64,000 nucleotides of DNA from Beaufortia kweichowensis (lineage: Eukaryota > Chordata > Actinopteri > Cypriniformes > Gastromyzontidae). Below the pieces are notes generated by a model. The model did no database searches. It was not told the origin of the DNA and saw only the letters and a list, made by a program, of their open reading frames with translations. Made by a program: the position numbers and the translations under genes. The DNA lies in the NCBI GenBank assembly GCA_019155185.1, contig CM032803.1, positions 496,001-560,000 of the forward strand, in the 5' to 3' direction. Shown piece by piece: positions 1 to 11,499 of the stretch (positions are counted from its first letter, which is position 1; the number at the start of each line of letters is the position of its first letter).

Positions 1-50
<50 letters not shown>
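1..50. repeat. (ATT)n trinucleotide microsatellite
   Basis: An uninterrupted TAT/ATT trinucleotide run begins at the first base, so the array probably extends beyond the left edge of the window. Confidence 0.97.
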
Positions 51-51
<1 letters not shown>

Positions 52-1859
52 TCATTTCAGATCAGTAGTAGCAGGACTGTTTTTACTCTTATTTCTGCAT
101 GGTCTCATAACAGATATTTTTCATATTGAATATTTGTATTTATATCAATATCAATATTTCAATATTTCATATAGAAAGTGAATATTAATAAGAATGCTAC
201 CCAACTCAAGTGTCTGGCAAGTTACATTATGTGAAACAATGACAGACCGTTTTTTGAAATGTAGTTAACCTCTGAGATTTAGGTTTTAAACGGTGATAAA
301 TTAGGCTGTCAAGCGGAAACAAAATTACTTCTGAACCTCACTGGATAAATCATTCAGGCACCGGGACTTTTACTCGGCTCATTATTTTGAGATAAACACC
401 TTCAAAGTTCAATTGACTTCACTTGATTGATAGGCAAGTTTCATTCTTCTTGGTTACTGTTGCTAAGCTGAAATGAACAAGCTGGTGGCTAATGTCTTAA
501 ATGGTATTTTACAGCATGTCCTCTAATGTCTGTGTGAGAAGCTGACACGTTCTTCTGGTTTGATGCCCAGTTTACTGGTATAACAATAAACCTTTCACAA
601 CAAAAGCAAAGAGGCAGTTCTTCTTTCTGTAGATGTTTACCGTTTCTAGCTCATCCCTTATTGTAATATTGAGTTAATGCATTTCATAAAAAGTGTGAAA
701 ATGTTACATCTGCAAGGTGTTTTTTAAATAAATAAATCTTTAAATAATTTGAGCTAAAACTACAATAAAAAGGTCAAGCTAACTGAAGTGAGACTTTAAA
801 ATGCAATGGTTAAAAAAATCATGATTTTTCTCCTTTAGTCGGCTACATGTGACGGTGTAATATCACTGAGTGTTTATCACTGAGTGTTTGAAAGTTGGCA
901 GTCTGTTCTTTGTGCTTCTAAGAAAACAACAGAAAGCAATAGCGTTTACCAAACTCTGCATGGTTCATGGCATTGTGTCTTAATAAAAGTTTGCAAGTGG
1001 TCCTATAAATTCCCCAAGCTCAAGTGAATATTCATAACTTCTTCCTAAAGTTACGTTCCTGAAATATTTATACATTTGGATGGAGCTAGAGAAACTCTGA
1101 CCAGAAAGTTGACAAATTGGTTCCTTTAATTTCTTCAGGTTCATCGGCAGAATGAAACGCTGTGCTTTAATTGAGCTTTCACTTTGTTGGAGAACAAACT
1201 ACGCTGCCACACACCAGTCTTAATACCACAGCAAAAGCCTGTGTTGCAAGACTAAGTCTAATTTATAGGATGAAGAATGAACGAAAATTATCAGGCATGA
1301 AAACTTGGGAAATGGGTGATAAAAACATTCAGCCTTAAGCCACAATTCCACACATGACAAGCAATGTACGAAACTTTGTATAGCGTTGACAATCTTAAGA
1401 AAAACCATTTATTTATTCATCATGAAGATAAAATGATAATATTTGTTATGATAATATAAGATAATATTTCTGCTTTCATTGCACTTGTGATTTATTCAAT
1501 ATAGCAGTGAATGATTTGTTTCTCATCTGCATTTATTAAATGTGCAGTTTGGATATAAAAGATTGAATCAGTTTCAAAAAAGAAATAATGCACATCATCT
1601 GTTTTTAATTGTTTCACCATCAGCTGTAATCTGTCATGCATTTTCATAAACCGACGCAGTAACGGACTATATGTATAGTGTAGTGTCCTGACAGAAGCCC
1701 ATATGAGACTCGCTAGCTTTGGATATTGAACCAATGTCCCTCAAGGTATAATCTCGCTTATGAGAGTGTAGAAAAAATAAAAGCAATATAATAATTCGTC
1801 CAGAAAGACTGCACAGGAACTCATCCTAATCTAACTTTATGCTCTGCCTATCAGATAAA
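51..1859. other. AT-rich non-coding sequence, nothing recognised
   Basis: This stretch has short A and T runs and no open frame above 80 codons. The longest frames (minus strand, 1220-1408 and 1492-1734) show no domain or splice-site pattern. I see no repeat family here. Confidence 0.6.
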
Positions 1860-2010
1860 TGTGGACTTTATTCTAGTCTCCTCTCCATTACCATCATCAT
1901 ACTGGGAAATCCTGCACACCGCTGAGCATTGGAGATGCATAGGGAGCCTAATAAATGGCTGCCAAAACACCTCACCGATAATAATTGTGCCCTGCCCCAG
2001 GTTAGAATAC
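1860..2010. other. Candidate conserved non-coding block (weak)
   Basis: About 150 bp of balanced, low-redundancy sequence lies between AT-rich flanks. It includes 'CATTACCATCATCATACTGGG' type words, a TAATAAATGG homeodomain-like site near 1949 and GATAATAATTGT near 1977. The minus strand stays open through it (1851-2054) but matches no protein I recognise. The call rests on texture only. Confidence 0.2.
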
Positions 2011-2911
2011 TTGACAAGCAGACAGAGAACATGACACATGAACAATTTTAACATGATACCAAGATGATGCTAGAGCACCACTCCTGAAGTGTTTATACTC
2101 ACACTGTTCACTTGACAGGTTTATCCACGGCAAGAAGAAATTGAACACAGAGATTGGTTTTAGAATAGTGTATAACAGAAGGATTCTCTCGCTTTGTCTG
2201 CAGTTTGTCTTGTGCTGTAACTGACGGATCACTAATGCTTAAAGCTACTTTAAATCTGTAGTTTGCCAAAATACAAGCAACTAAATTTAAAATATTTTTA
2301 ATTATTTAAAGTATATCCAAGCTGTTATTATAAAAATGTACATGGTTACTGAAAAAAGGAAGTGATTGAAGTGAAGCATGCCTTCATGTTTTAAAACAGA
2401 TGAGTAAAGACGCATGAAAACACAAACTGAGGTAGATGGACTTGGTACCACACTTGAATACTTTTCACACAGAAATCAAAGTCAGTCAAACAGTATGTAA
2501 TGGAATTTTAGTCGGCAGCTAAGCGATGATTTACACAGCAAATGAATGCTTCAGTGGCAGACACAAAACATATTTACAGTTTTGAATGGGAAAAAAGAAT
2601 CCGAGGGTGAATTTAAGGGGTTTTGGGGGACGGGATGTTTGAAGTGCTCAAAACAGTCAATCTCAAGATGAATTTTTTTCATTTCTTGGCAATACCACTA
2701 AAACAGGCAGAGCGAAAAAAATGGCATTTGTGAAAACAGGCTTTTTGACTTCCATGACAACTGATGGAGGAAGAAATAAGAAAGAGCGGATTGGTTGCGA
2801 CATTGTTTGTGTATGAAGGAGATGCCACAGAACAAGGTAACACAAAGAGATCCTGTTGTCAGTCAACTGTGAAAAGTAGTTTTCTGCACTGTTATTTGAA
2901 AGAGGATGAAA
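2011..2911. other. Non-coding sequence, nothing recognised
   Basis: This is AT-rich sequence without an identifiable repeat. A plus-strand frame begins at 2764, runs through the neighbouring GA tract and ends at 3063. Its middle encodes an R/E low-complexity run from the microsatellite, which argues against a real gene. Confidence 0.5.
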
Positions 2912-2932
2912 AGAGAGAGAGAGAGAGAGAGG
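2912..2932 (+). repeat. (GA)n microsatellite
   Basis: About ten AG units form a nearly pure purine run on the plus strand. Confidence 0.93.
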
Positions 2933-3598
2933 CTGTTAGCCTTCCCTACATTCCCACCTCTGTTTTTCCCATGCAGGAAAGCAGTCCTGTTCCATGTTTT
3001 GTTTTAAGACACAAGTTGCGTAAGGTATTTTTCTCTTATTTACAGCAATGTTATCTTTGTTAAAACAAATACCTCAAGCTGTGTTGCTATACATTAATTT
3101 GAACCCCCTGAATCTACCAAGCGGTGACAAAGTTGAGCTAAATGTGACACTTCTGTAATTAAAGAGAAACTCGCTGCATTAATTCGTTTTTTTTTTGGGC
3201 AGGTTTGTCCTAACTTCAAATAATAGTTGTCTGATTCTACAAGAACTTAAAACCTATCAAAGAGGCAGGGACAGGCCAATGACATTAGTAATTTCATTCA
3301 ATTACTGCTTTCAGCCTGTCTGTAAGTAAGAACAAAATTCAGTATTTATGTAAAAAAGCTTTTTGGCCATTTTCATATTGTAGACAAAACTCAAGCTCAA
3401 CAAATATGCAAGTTACTGGGCAATTATCACAATCCACTTAATGAATAATAAACCACACGAGATGTAGTAGAAGAGAGAACACGCACTAAAACAAGCAAGA
3501 CTAGTCCTGCTTTTGAACTTTGCACAAATAAGAGAGGAAAAGTGCTGTAAAAAGGAAAGTATTGGAGTCATACAACATGTTTAGGAGAGGAGAGAAGC

Positions 3599-3626
<28 letters not shown>
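3599..3626 (+). repeat. (GA)n microsatellite
   Basis: A pure AG run of about 14 units sits in a purine-rich flank (GGAGAGGAGAGAAGCAG just upstream). Read on the minus strand it gives a spurious Ser-Leu repeat frame. Confidence 0.95.
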
Positions 3627-3630
<4 letters not shown>

Positions 3631-3689
3631 GAGTGGGAAGAACTGAGGTAAAGCGAGATTAAAATAGTGCAGCAGGCGGATGAGAGAAG

Positions 3690-3905
3690 GAAGGTGTGTT
3701 TTCCGGCAAGATGCGTCTTCAGATGGGAGTTCAAACCTCCTCCTAATGAGATCTCCAATCAGGTTGTTTTAGCTGCATTTGACAAATTAGCATTTTTCAT
3801 CTCGTCTAAGCTAGCCTGTGCCATCTGCTCGACACACACGCTCCCCACGGAGATCCTGTTAATTAAGCTCCTGACTAAGAGATGGAAAATGCTCACTTTA
3901 AAAAC
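3690..3905. other. Candidate conserved non-coding element
   Basis: About 215 bp of complex, mid-GC sequence follows the GA tract. It contains CCTAATGAGATC near 3742, AATTAGCA near 3785 and TTAATTAAGC near 3860, all homeodomain-like words, plus CpGs near 3703, 3713, 3830 and 3848. A plus-strand frame crosses it (3667-3930) but has no recognisable product. Function is inferred from texture only. Confidence 0.33.
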
Positions 3906-4095
3906 TGAGCGTCATCAACCCTGGGGTTGACTGCCACATTCAAAATTGTGGCTAATACAGAAGTTTTGAATAAGTTTGAACGGAGTGTAAAATCACTATA
4001 AGGAAGTGTACAAATGGTCTTAATCTTAATCTTAAGGTTTGGATAAAAGTAAAAGTTCCTGTAGCTCACCAAGGACATGATATTAAATCCCAGAT

Positions 4096-4280
4096 GAATG
4101 TGGGTAGATGACAAATAAATATGTGACTTTGTCCTATGGTGTGACAGCAAAAATGTAGAAAAACATTAATAAAAATATACAAATAGCATGATAGATTTAT
4201 CTTCATTGCTGAAGTTACATTTTTCTACTTTTTTTGTATGTCACACCATAGGACATTTGTCAAATACCCATGTTCTGACA
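4096..4280. repeat. Foldback (inverted-repeat) element, MITE-like
   Basis: Two arms pair as reverse complements. The core TGTCCTATGGTGTGACA at 4130-4146 is matched perfectly by 4239-4255. Pairing continues inward through 'AAAAATGTAGAAAAA'-type sequence (left arm to about 4164, right arm from about 4217). It continues outward with gaps: 'GGGTAGATGACAAA' on the left against 'GGGTATTTGACAAA' on the right, with about 14 extra bases on the left. The loop is about 52 bp of AT-rich DNA. This fits a decayed foldback transposon or an inverted duplication. A transcribed hairpin is a less likely alternative. Confidence 0.7.
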
Positions 4281-4640
4281 AAATGTAAAACATAAATTTA
4301 CTGTATGTTGCTTTGGAAAGAAGGGACTGCAAAATTCATGAATTTAAATGACATCATTAAAATCATTAAGCCAGCCTTTTAGGAAAAATGGTTGTGATCA
4401 GTCTTGATGTATTTTCATGTATAACTGACCAATCAGAGTCTTGTTTTTCATAGAGCTGTGTCCAAAAAACTGTAAGAAAACAAGCTACTGTGTGTTTGTG
4501 CATGTGTATACTTCCATAATGGCAATGCGGTCTCGTGTATATGGCCAGATTCAGGTTTATATGCACCCTCAGGTATGAAACAGAGTTCAACTCCAGGCAG
4601 CCTCTCTAGCAGGTGGCTGCTTGAAAGCATAATCAGCTTT

Positions 4641-4683
4641 AGAGAGAGAGAGAGAGAGGGAGGGAGAGGGAGAGAGAGAGAGA
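4641..4683 (+). repeat. (GA)n microsatellite with GGGA interruptions
   Basis: About 43 bp of AG units is interrupted by three GGG triplets, forming a homopurine tract on the plus strand. Confidence 0.94.
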
Positions 4684-6447
4684 TCCACACAGATGGATGC
4701 AGTAAAAGTAAAAGGCTTGGAGATGGAGAGAACTGGACAACATGAAAAATCACTATATGAGCAGTGAGGCAGGAGTTATGTGAGACTCATAAAAGCATGA
4801 GGTAAGAGTTAAAAGGTGTTTAGGTGATTATATGGTAATATAAGCTGGTGTGCTCATATAACAGACACAACATGCCATCCAGTAAATTCTAAGCGAAAAT
4901 AAAGCGAAAATAACAGGAAATAACAGCAAATAAGAATAGCTGTGATGTTTTACTTTGTTGCAATAACATTTGTGTGCCAAATATTTATAAATGTCCTCAC
5001 ACAATACAGTACATATTGAAATGTGTCCAAAAACTGATTTCTTAAGTAATCCACAAAAGAAAAAGTGCATAAATCAGCTAAATCTTATAGGAAAGTGAAC
5101 ATGTGTCCCTTACATGTCTAACCTGTCACAATTTATCACAAATGGAACTTATAAACGTAAAACGGCACAAAAACAACACAAAGATGTATTTGATAAGCTT
5201 TCACTGCTTTGAAGATCCTTTTATTGAAATAACGACATGCTTTCCTCTACTTTTCAAAAAGCCAACATGCTACAAATTCTTTCTCATTAAAAAAAAGGAG
5301 CAGACAGAAAGCCCACGCTTCAGACAGGCACCCATGAAAGCGGCCATTGCTACTCTTTGTCCATCTGATGGCTCTGAAAGTTTCTGTAGCTGAGATCTGC
5401 CTACCTGTCACCAGCCTTTTAACTCTTCATTTATGTGTCAGAAAGAATCATGGCTATGTGTTTGTGATCACATCATGATGAAACAATCTTTGTGTGTCCA
5501 GTTCTGACAGAGATGAAGTGGTTTTTTTTTTTAATGCATTTTTACTGCAAAATGTTGTACTTCAATACAATTTAATCACATTAACTTGAATGATTTTAGC
5601 AAAATCACTTCCAGAGTCAAAGTTAAAACGTGTAAAAAAGGGAAAACTGAGAGCAGAAACAAAAAGGTTTAGGAAGTTTGTTCACTTCGTAGCCCTAAGC
5701 AAATATGGGTTGCTGCAAACGAATTTCTGTTTATTTCTAATGTGACAATTTCTCTCTTCAGCAACAGCTGAAATGCAAACTAACAACTAAACAACATCTA
5801 TTATCTCCTTCACATATTTCCTTCTCTTCTTTTTCCGCATCAGTCCATTTCTCTCTTTCTGAGTATGGTATAATATTAATCCTCATTATGTACCACCATG
5901 AGTTTGATATTACCAGCAGTAGCCTGGTGTGATATCACATAGGATCATGCTGATATCAATATACTCTGCATACAAATGTGACTCCATTTGTGGTATAAAA
6001 GAGTGCGCATGTTTTTTGTGCTCCTCACCACCAGCTGTTCCCATTCACTCAACATCCTAGTACGACAGGGATTGGTAATTGGCAATGAGCACATAAAGCT
6101 ATATCTATGCACGCTAGTGTGCTGGGTGTAATTGAAAACAGTTTGACACAAATTGGTGTATTTCTTTGCTATGATTTCCTCCCCCTGGGCAGCCTGGCTG
6201 TGAAATCTAGTCCAAATGCTTTAAAGGTTTTGTATGAGACAACTCAGGATCTGCTGGATAAAAGAGCCAGATATATTACTTTATTAGAATCTTTCAGAAT
6301 TACCTTTCATCTATTTTTAATAAGTATATTATGCATTTACAAAGAGCATTGCAAGCTAATGATGTCATGGGCAACAACGATCTCATTTTTCTGTAGTATA
6401 AGGTCCGTCAGAAGTCTTTAATAAAAAGGCTGGAGTGACTGTGCTGC
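4684..6447. other. AT-rich non-coding sequence, no gene seen
   Basis: There is a short T run near 5521-5532. Near 5900-5960 are repeated GATATCA/GATATTA words with partial inverted symmetry (TGTGATATCACATAGG), possibly a decayed element. The open frames here (up to 104 codons at 6107-6421) lack any recognisable domain. Confidence 0.5.
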
Positions 6448-6563
6448 CTCTGTCCATGGTGCTGAAACCACAGCGCTGCACTGCATGTTCAGTACAGCGT
6501 GTGTCTCTGTCCATGGTGCTGAAACCAGACATCACAACACTCTTGTTTATGGTTCTGAATAGG
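6448..6563 (+). repeat. Three-copy direct repeat of a 23-bp motif
   Basis: The word containing CTGTCCATGGTGCTGAAAC occurs at 6448-6470 and again, identical over 23 bp, at 6505-6527 (57 bp apart). A third, diverged copy is at 6540-6563 (TTGTTTATGGTTCTGAATAG). Both strands are open across it, so the two open frames carry matching peptide repeats. The origin is unknown. It may be a minisatellite seed or part of an old transposon. Confidence 0.75.
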
Positions 6564-6769
6564 AAACTTGTATCTTGTCTTTCAAGGTTCCATTCTGAAA
6601 TTCTCAAACTCATAACGGCAGGTATGAAGAAGTTGTGTGCCACACCTAACTTTTAATAAATGTTCATTAACAATTCTGATTAAGTTTCTGTTAAAGTTCT
6701 AGCTGAAAAAAGTAAATAAACACTCATGGTCTTGTCTGTTTCTTGCAAATCTTTTATTTTTTGTTTCTT

Positions 6770-6930
6770 TTCTTCTTTACAGCTTTCAAACACTCCTGTC
6801 GTCTTTTCCCTGGGAATCTAATAAGAGCTTGATTGCTTTTCCTAATTATCCTGTTTATTGGTCCTGCAGGCTGCTCCTGTTATTGGTGTAATTAATTTCA
6901 GAGATAACTTTTTTTCCGTCCAGATTAGAA
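6770..6930. other. Candidate conserved non-coding element
   Basis: This balanced block holds TCCTAATTATCC near 6839, GTTTATTGGTCC near 6853, GTTATTGGTG near 6879 and TGTAATTAATTTCAG near 6887. The close spacing of CCAAT-like and homeodomain-like words and the absence of repeats suggest a regulatory element. Conservation is not shown. Confidence 0.3.
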
Positions 6931-6960
6931 ATGGCGTACGATAACAACATGTCAGTAAGG

Positions 6961-7016
6961 GTGTGTGTGTGTAGGGTGGGGGATTTGGGAGATTCTCTTA
7001 GTGTGTGTGTGTGTGT
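6961..7016 (+). repeat. Two (GT)n runs
   Basis: Pure GT runs lie at 6961-6972 and 7001-7016, separated by a G-rich spacer (AGGGTGGGGGATTTGGG). Confidence 0.9.
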
Positions 7017-7069
7017 TAATTAGCCCAAGGAACTGTCCCTGTGGCTATGTTCTCCTCCATACTATCACA

Positions 7070-7320
7070 GTTTTGCAGCTTCACCAGAGCTTGACAAATG
7101 TCCTCTCGCTTCTTCAGTGAGTAAAAACGATACCACGCACCACAGCTTCCATTTGTCAACTTTCCCAGGGAATCGATACCTGTGCATTTTTATACCTCGT
7201 TTGGATATTAGAAGGATTTCATTTGAATAAGTAGATGAATGGCTTTTGATGAATGCCTCAAAAATACACAACCCGCATACTGAGCAAAACTGACTGGCTA
7301 ATATGATGTGGCTAATTCTT
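7070..7320. other. Candidate conserved non-coding element
   Basis: About 250 bp of non-repetitive sequence contains CCCAGGGAATCGATACC near 7166, TTTGACAAATGTCC near 7091 and TGGCTAATATGATG near 7294. A minus-strand frame covers most of it (7065-7352) but is not a recognisable protein. Texture-based call. Confidence 0.27.
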
Positions 7321-7539
7321 CTTAGGATTATGTATTTCTCCAAAGAATACATTTAGATATAGATATATAAATATAGGTATATCATGCCATTCACTAGCAC
7401 ACCTTTAATGAAACCTTAAAACATCTTCAACAATATCTTTACTGTACAGACCTGTAGATCTACCTTGTTCTTTCACAGGGTATTTTACACCTTTCTTATA
7501 TACAGCTCTCCTTAACCCACAGCCACCTTTCGCCAGTTG

Positions 7540-7860
7540 TAAACTTGCTGCTGCTAATTTAACCATACTACTGTTCACATAGGAGTTAATAAAATCACAG
7601 AGGTTGAGAGCGGTTGCTGGGATGGTGTGTGCCACTGACTTGGTGGGCTTTGATTTATTCCGCCTCCCCATCCTCCTGTGGCCAGAAAGGCAGGCATGGA
7701 GGGCGAAAAGCAGATCTTAGACAGAGTTGGAGATTCATAAGCAACAACACCCAGTGCCAAGTTACCAGCAGGTTTAAGTTGAATGAGAGATGGAAACACA
7801 CGTAGGGAAGCTAGGAGCCCAGGCCCCCAGGGCCAGATCAATCAGCTATGTTTAGAGCTC
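7540..7860. other. Candidate conserved non-coding element
   Basis: This block is of mid GC and little redundancy, with overlapping open frames on both strands (minus 7405-7671 and 7575-7841, plus 7614-7805). Simultaneous openness in several frames points to composition, not coding. Notable words are AACCATACTACTGTTCAC near 7560, TTGATTTATTCCGCC near 7649 and a GCCCAGGCCCCCAGGGCC palindrome-like GC patch near 7816-7834. A short exon cannot be excluded. Confidence 0.3.
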
Positions 7861-7892
7861 AGACAGTAACTGAGCAGTCAGGATGAGAGACG

Positions 7893-7908
7893 GAGAGAGA
7901 GAGAGAGA
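7893..7908 (+). repeat. Short (GA)n run
   Basis: Eight GA units on the plus strand, in the same orientation as the other GA tracts of the first 8 kb. Confidence 0.85.
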
Positions 7909-9559
7909 AAAGATGACAAACTAGATAAAAGATCATATGAGACAGACAGTCTCTCTCACATGTGGTTTGATTTAAATTTCTGGTGAACACTGTACACTCC
8001 CTCTCCCAAAGTAAACAGAACAATAAAATGTGTTACAGTGCAAATCTAACAAAAAAGAAAATACTGAACCATGGCACGAAAGATGGGTAACCTCACATCT
8101 GTCCTGACCTAGAGTAGGTGCTATTGGGTTTTGACAGAGAATTGTTCACATGCCACAGTTAACTTCTGCACAGAACTAAAAGTGAGTTTGTCCCTGACAG
8201 CATTTAGTTTCATATTAGTGGTTAAGTAAGGTCAAATGATCTAAAAAGTCTGTTTATTATGAGGATCCAGTAAAAGTACAGCTGCACATCAGTGCACTTT
8301 GTATGTTTGGCTTAAGATGCGCTTCACTGAAAACAACCGTATGGTCTACTGTTCCAAAATAATGAGGCCCTATCATTAGTCAGAGCAAAAGAGATTTGTA
8401 AATGGAATAATATCCGCTGCTTTTGTAAAAAATATTGTTGCAAACAAACATTAGTTCTAATCCGCCAAGCCATTTTGTTTCTGCTTCCTTAAATGTCACC
8501 AGTGAAATGGTTGCACAATTTAATTTAACGAACAGACGTCAACCTTTAACATCTGCTGTACTCCTGTTCATTAAACCAGTGTCAATACTGTGGCAAAACT
8601 AAACTTTAATCAGCATCTACTAGAGCAAAGCTTATTTGATTTCGTGTGGAATCTATTTACTGGTTCTGTTTGAACTTGAGAACATTTATCTTAGAAATAA
8701 ACAAGCCTTTTCATTTCTGTGACCTTGTAAAATATGTCAAACACATATTGAAGTTACTATGGGAGGTTGAAAGTAATTCATAGACAAAATGTGTTCATCC
8801 AATTTAAGAAAATATGAAAAGTTTCCATGCATATATTAAAAGACTCTGTCTGACAAATCATACCATTGCACAAAGATATATCTATATGAAGTTCAGAAAA
8901 TTATTAACACAGATTAATATGAATGATGTTAAGGTGTACCAATATAAAAAGTATATCTGCTTCAAGTCAAGCCAGTTGTATAGTACTTTTTGCAATACAT
9001 GTACTGATAAAACAACATAGTGATGTAAAGCCTCCCAGTGAACAAGCCAAAGGGGAGAGAATTTCTAATATTCCTGCATCTGCAAAAGGAACTTTTTCAT
9101 AACTTAGCAATACCGATGCAAGTATAATCTAATACAATCTAATATATGCATCTAATGCATAATTCCTCATGAATTTTACATCTTCTGCTAATGTAAAAAA
9201 AGTGAAATAGTCTGACCTAGAGCAAGAGCTTAAAATAGTCCAGTTAGCCCCTGCTGGAAGATGCTGTAACTACACCATCCAGATCCCCCAAAAATCTACT
9301 TGTACTGCAAATCTGTAGCCAAAATTTCAATGTATTTTGATTGAAATAAAATCCTTTATATGCAACCTAGAAATTACATGTCTTCACATTAGTCTATGAT
9401 AAAAACAGCAAATCTAATTACCATATAGACACTTCATACTTATTGACTCCTTTGTTCTCCATTTAGTTTTATTACTTTCTAAACCAATGTCACGATTCAC
9501 ATTGCAGAGATGAAAGACGGACACATTCAAAATACAGAATAAAGAAGTGTTTTTATGCA
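7909..9559. other. AT-rich non-coding sequence, nothing recognised
   Basis: I see no repeat family, gene or clear regulatory block. Open frames stay below 70 codons. Confidence 0.55.
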
Positions 9560-9720
9560 GCCTAATCCTTTCAAAAGCCTCATGTGAGAGCTCCTGTCTT
9601 AATCAAAAGCGAGACAGAAGGAGATGAGGACAAGGCGAAGTGAAAGAGAATAATAGATGTCACCGCATCTTGACCTCGCAACCAAAAAGAAAGTTCCTAT
9701 TGTGCTGTTCACTTTATTCA
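9560..9720. other. Candidate conserved non-coding block (weak)
   Basis: Purine-rich but non-repetitive sequence with CCTAATCCTTTC near 9570 (bicoid/Otx-like TAATCC), CTTAATCAAAAGC near 9598 and CACCGCATCTTGACC near 9661. Confidence 0.2.
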
Positions 9721-10987
9721 CCCAGGGAAAACTTGGAGAATTTTAAAATAGTGCAATACATAAAGTAGATTGAAAGTTTATGTGAAGCAGAACTAAAAAA
9801 TGGCAAGTTAAAGGTTTGACCGAAAGGTGAAAGGTCCACTCTCAGCAGCTTTCTCTGTCTGGGTTACTGATAAATATCCAGGTCTTGGATACAGATACAT
9901 ATTTTCAGCAGGATAGTGAAATTTAACATACCTTTTCTTCCTTTAGTAAGTATTTTCTGAGCCTTCTAGATTTACAATACGTCTGCCATTAAGGTCAGAG
10001 CAGAAATCAGCAGAAATTGGAGATGAATAAAGATGTGTGTGTCTGTTTGTCAGTGAAAGGCCTGCCTTTGATAAAATATCACCTGCTTGATGAATGTGTG
10101 ATACTTTTAGGACACACACACACACATTTGTACACAGACAAGTCATAGCATGTAGAAATTTCTCTAAGTCTGGTAAACCTGGGTAGAACTGAATGGATTC
10201 ATCCTTGAAATCCAAGCTTTGACAGGAGCAAGACCATGAAATGAATGCAGAAAATGGGCTTTGAATAGAGCGGAGCATCTCGTGTTAGCTCAGGAGAGAA
10301 AACCGCCGGGATTCTCTAGTCAAACAGACAATCCTCACAGCAGGAGGCGATGAGAGGAGAAAAATGCTCCCACGGTACAGTCAACCACCAGCAAACAGCA
10401 AAGTATCGAATCATACACATGTAAAGACTACAACACTGACACCTACAAGTACTTAGCCAGACATTAAAAATGATTCTCTTTAAGATCCAAGCAAACCATT
10501 TGGCCCATTCTGTATGTCTTAAAGAAAGGGTATTTCAAATATTGAAAAGGCTAATGAGATTTTCTAGTAATGAGGGAATATATGAGGAAGAGCACAAACC
10601 ATTTTTCTACTACTGATATTTCCCTCATCATGACAGATTGCTGTTGCGTTTTAATAAAATTACTGGGTGTCAATGTAATGTTTCTACTGGGTGCTTTGGT
10701 CCTGTTACCAAAGGCCAAACACAAACTTCTGTTATACTGTTGTTGAAAACTCTTATGGCTCCAGACATTTATCACTGATGCCATTTAGGACTGTGCTGTA
10801 ATGTCAACATTTTAATAAACATATGTACCTGTAAAGCACAGCAAGATTAAAGGATATTTACTGTATGCATTTTAATCATTTTTATTTAATTTTAATGACA
10901 GTGTTCAGTTTGTTTAAAATGGGTCTGCATGCTTTTATTACTAATATTATATATTTTTCTTAATTATTTTTTTAATATTAATTATTT
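9721..10987. other. Non-coding sequence, nothing beyond a short AC run
   Basis: A (AC)n run of eight units lies at 10111-10126. A minus-strand frame of 111 codons (9943-10278) spans it and so contains a Cys-Val low-complexity run. I see no exon or known repeat. Confidence 0.5.
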
Positions 10988-11022
10988 TTATTTTGTTGGA
11001 TCTCAACAATCCAACAAAATAA
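10988..11022. repeat. Perfect 14-bp stem hairpin
   Basis: TTATTTTGTTGGAT at 10988-11001 is exactly reverse-complemented by ATCCAACAAAATAA at 11009-11022, with a 7-nt loop CTCAACA. It sits in very AT-rich DNA. It could be a residue of a transposon terminus pair, or a small structure without function. Confidence 0.85.
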
Positions 11023-11499
11023 CACTTGCAATTTTACTCATAAGGAAGAAAAATTAAATCTTAGTTATTGCTCCTAGACAGCAATGAAATAATAAAATAA
11101 GAGATAATGGAAATATTTGCATAAGTCTGCAATCAAATATTACAGAAAATTTCAATATTGACATTTCTCATCATCATGCCCAAACTCAGATTATTATAGC
11201 TACTGTAAAATCAAAAGGGGAAAAACGTCCAAATTGATACCTAAATAAAGCACACATAAAAACTCATCAAATCTTACTGTGATGGAGCAACCTCGGAGCA
11301 ATACAGTTTCAATAAATAAATTAAATATTAGTTTTTAATATTAGTAGCATTTCTAGTGATCTCTGCATTTACACGCATGTATAGGCTACAGTAAATGCAA
11401 CTGATCATAAGAACATGGTTTTTAGAAAAATATGCTAAATCCACCAAGAAACATCTAAGAGCTGAAATAAAGGGAATATTTGAATGTGAACGGGGTGAA
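11023..11499. other. AT-rich non-coding sequence, nothing recognised
   Basis: AT-rich filler with only short chance frames on both strands. Confidence 0.5.
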
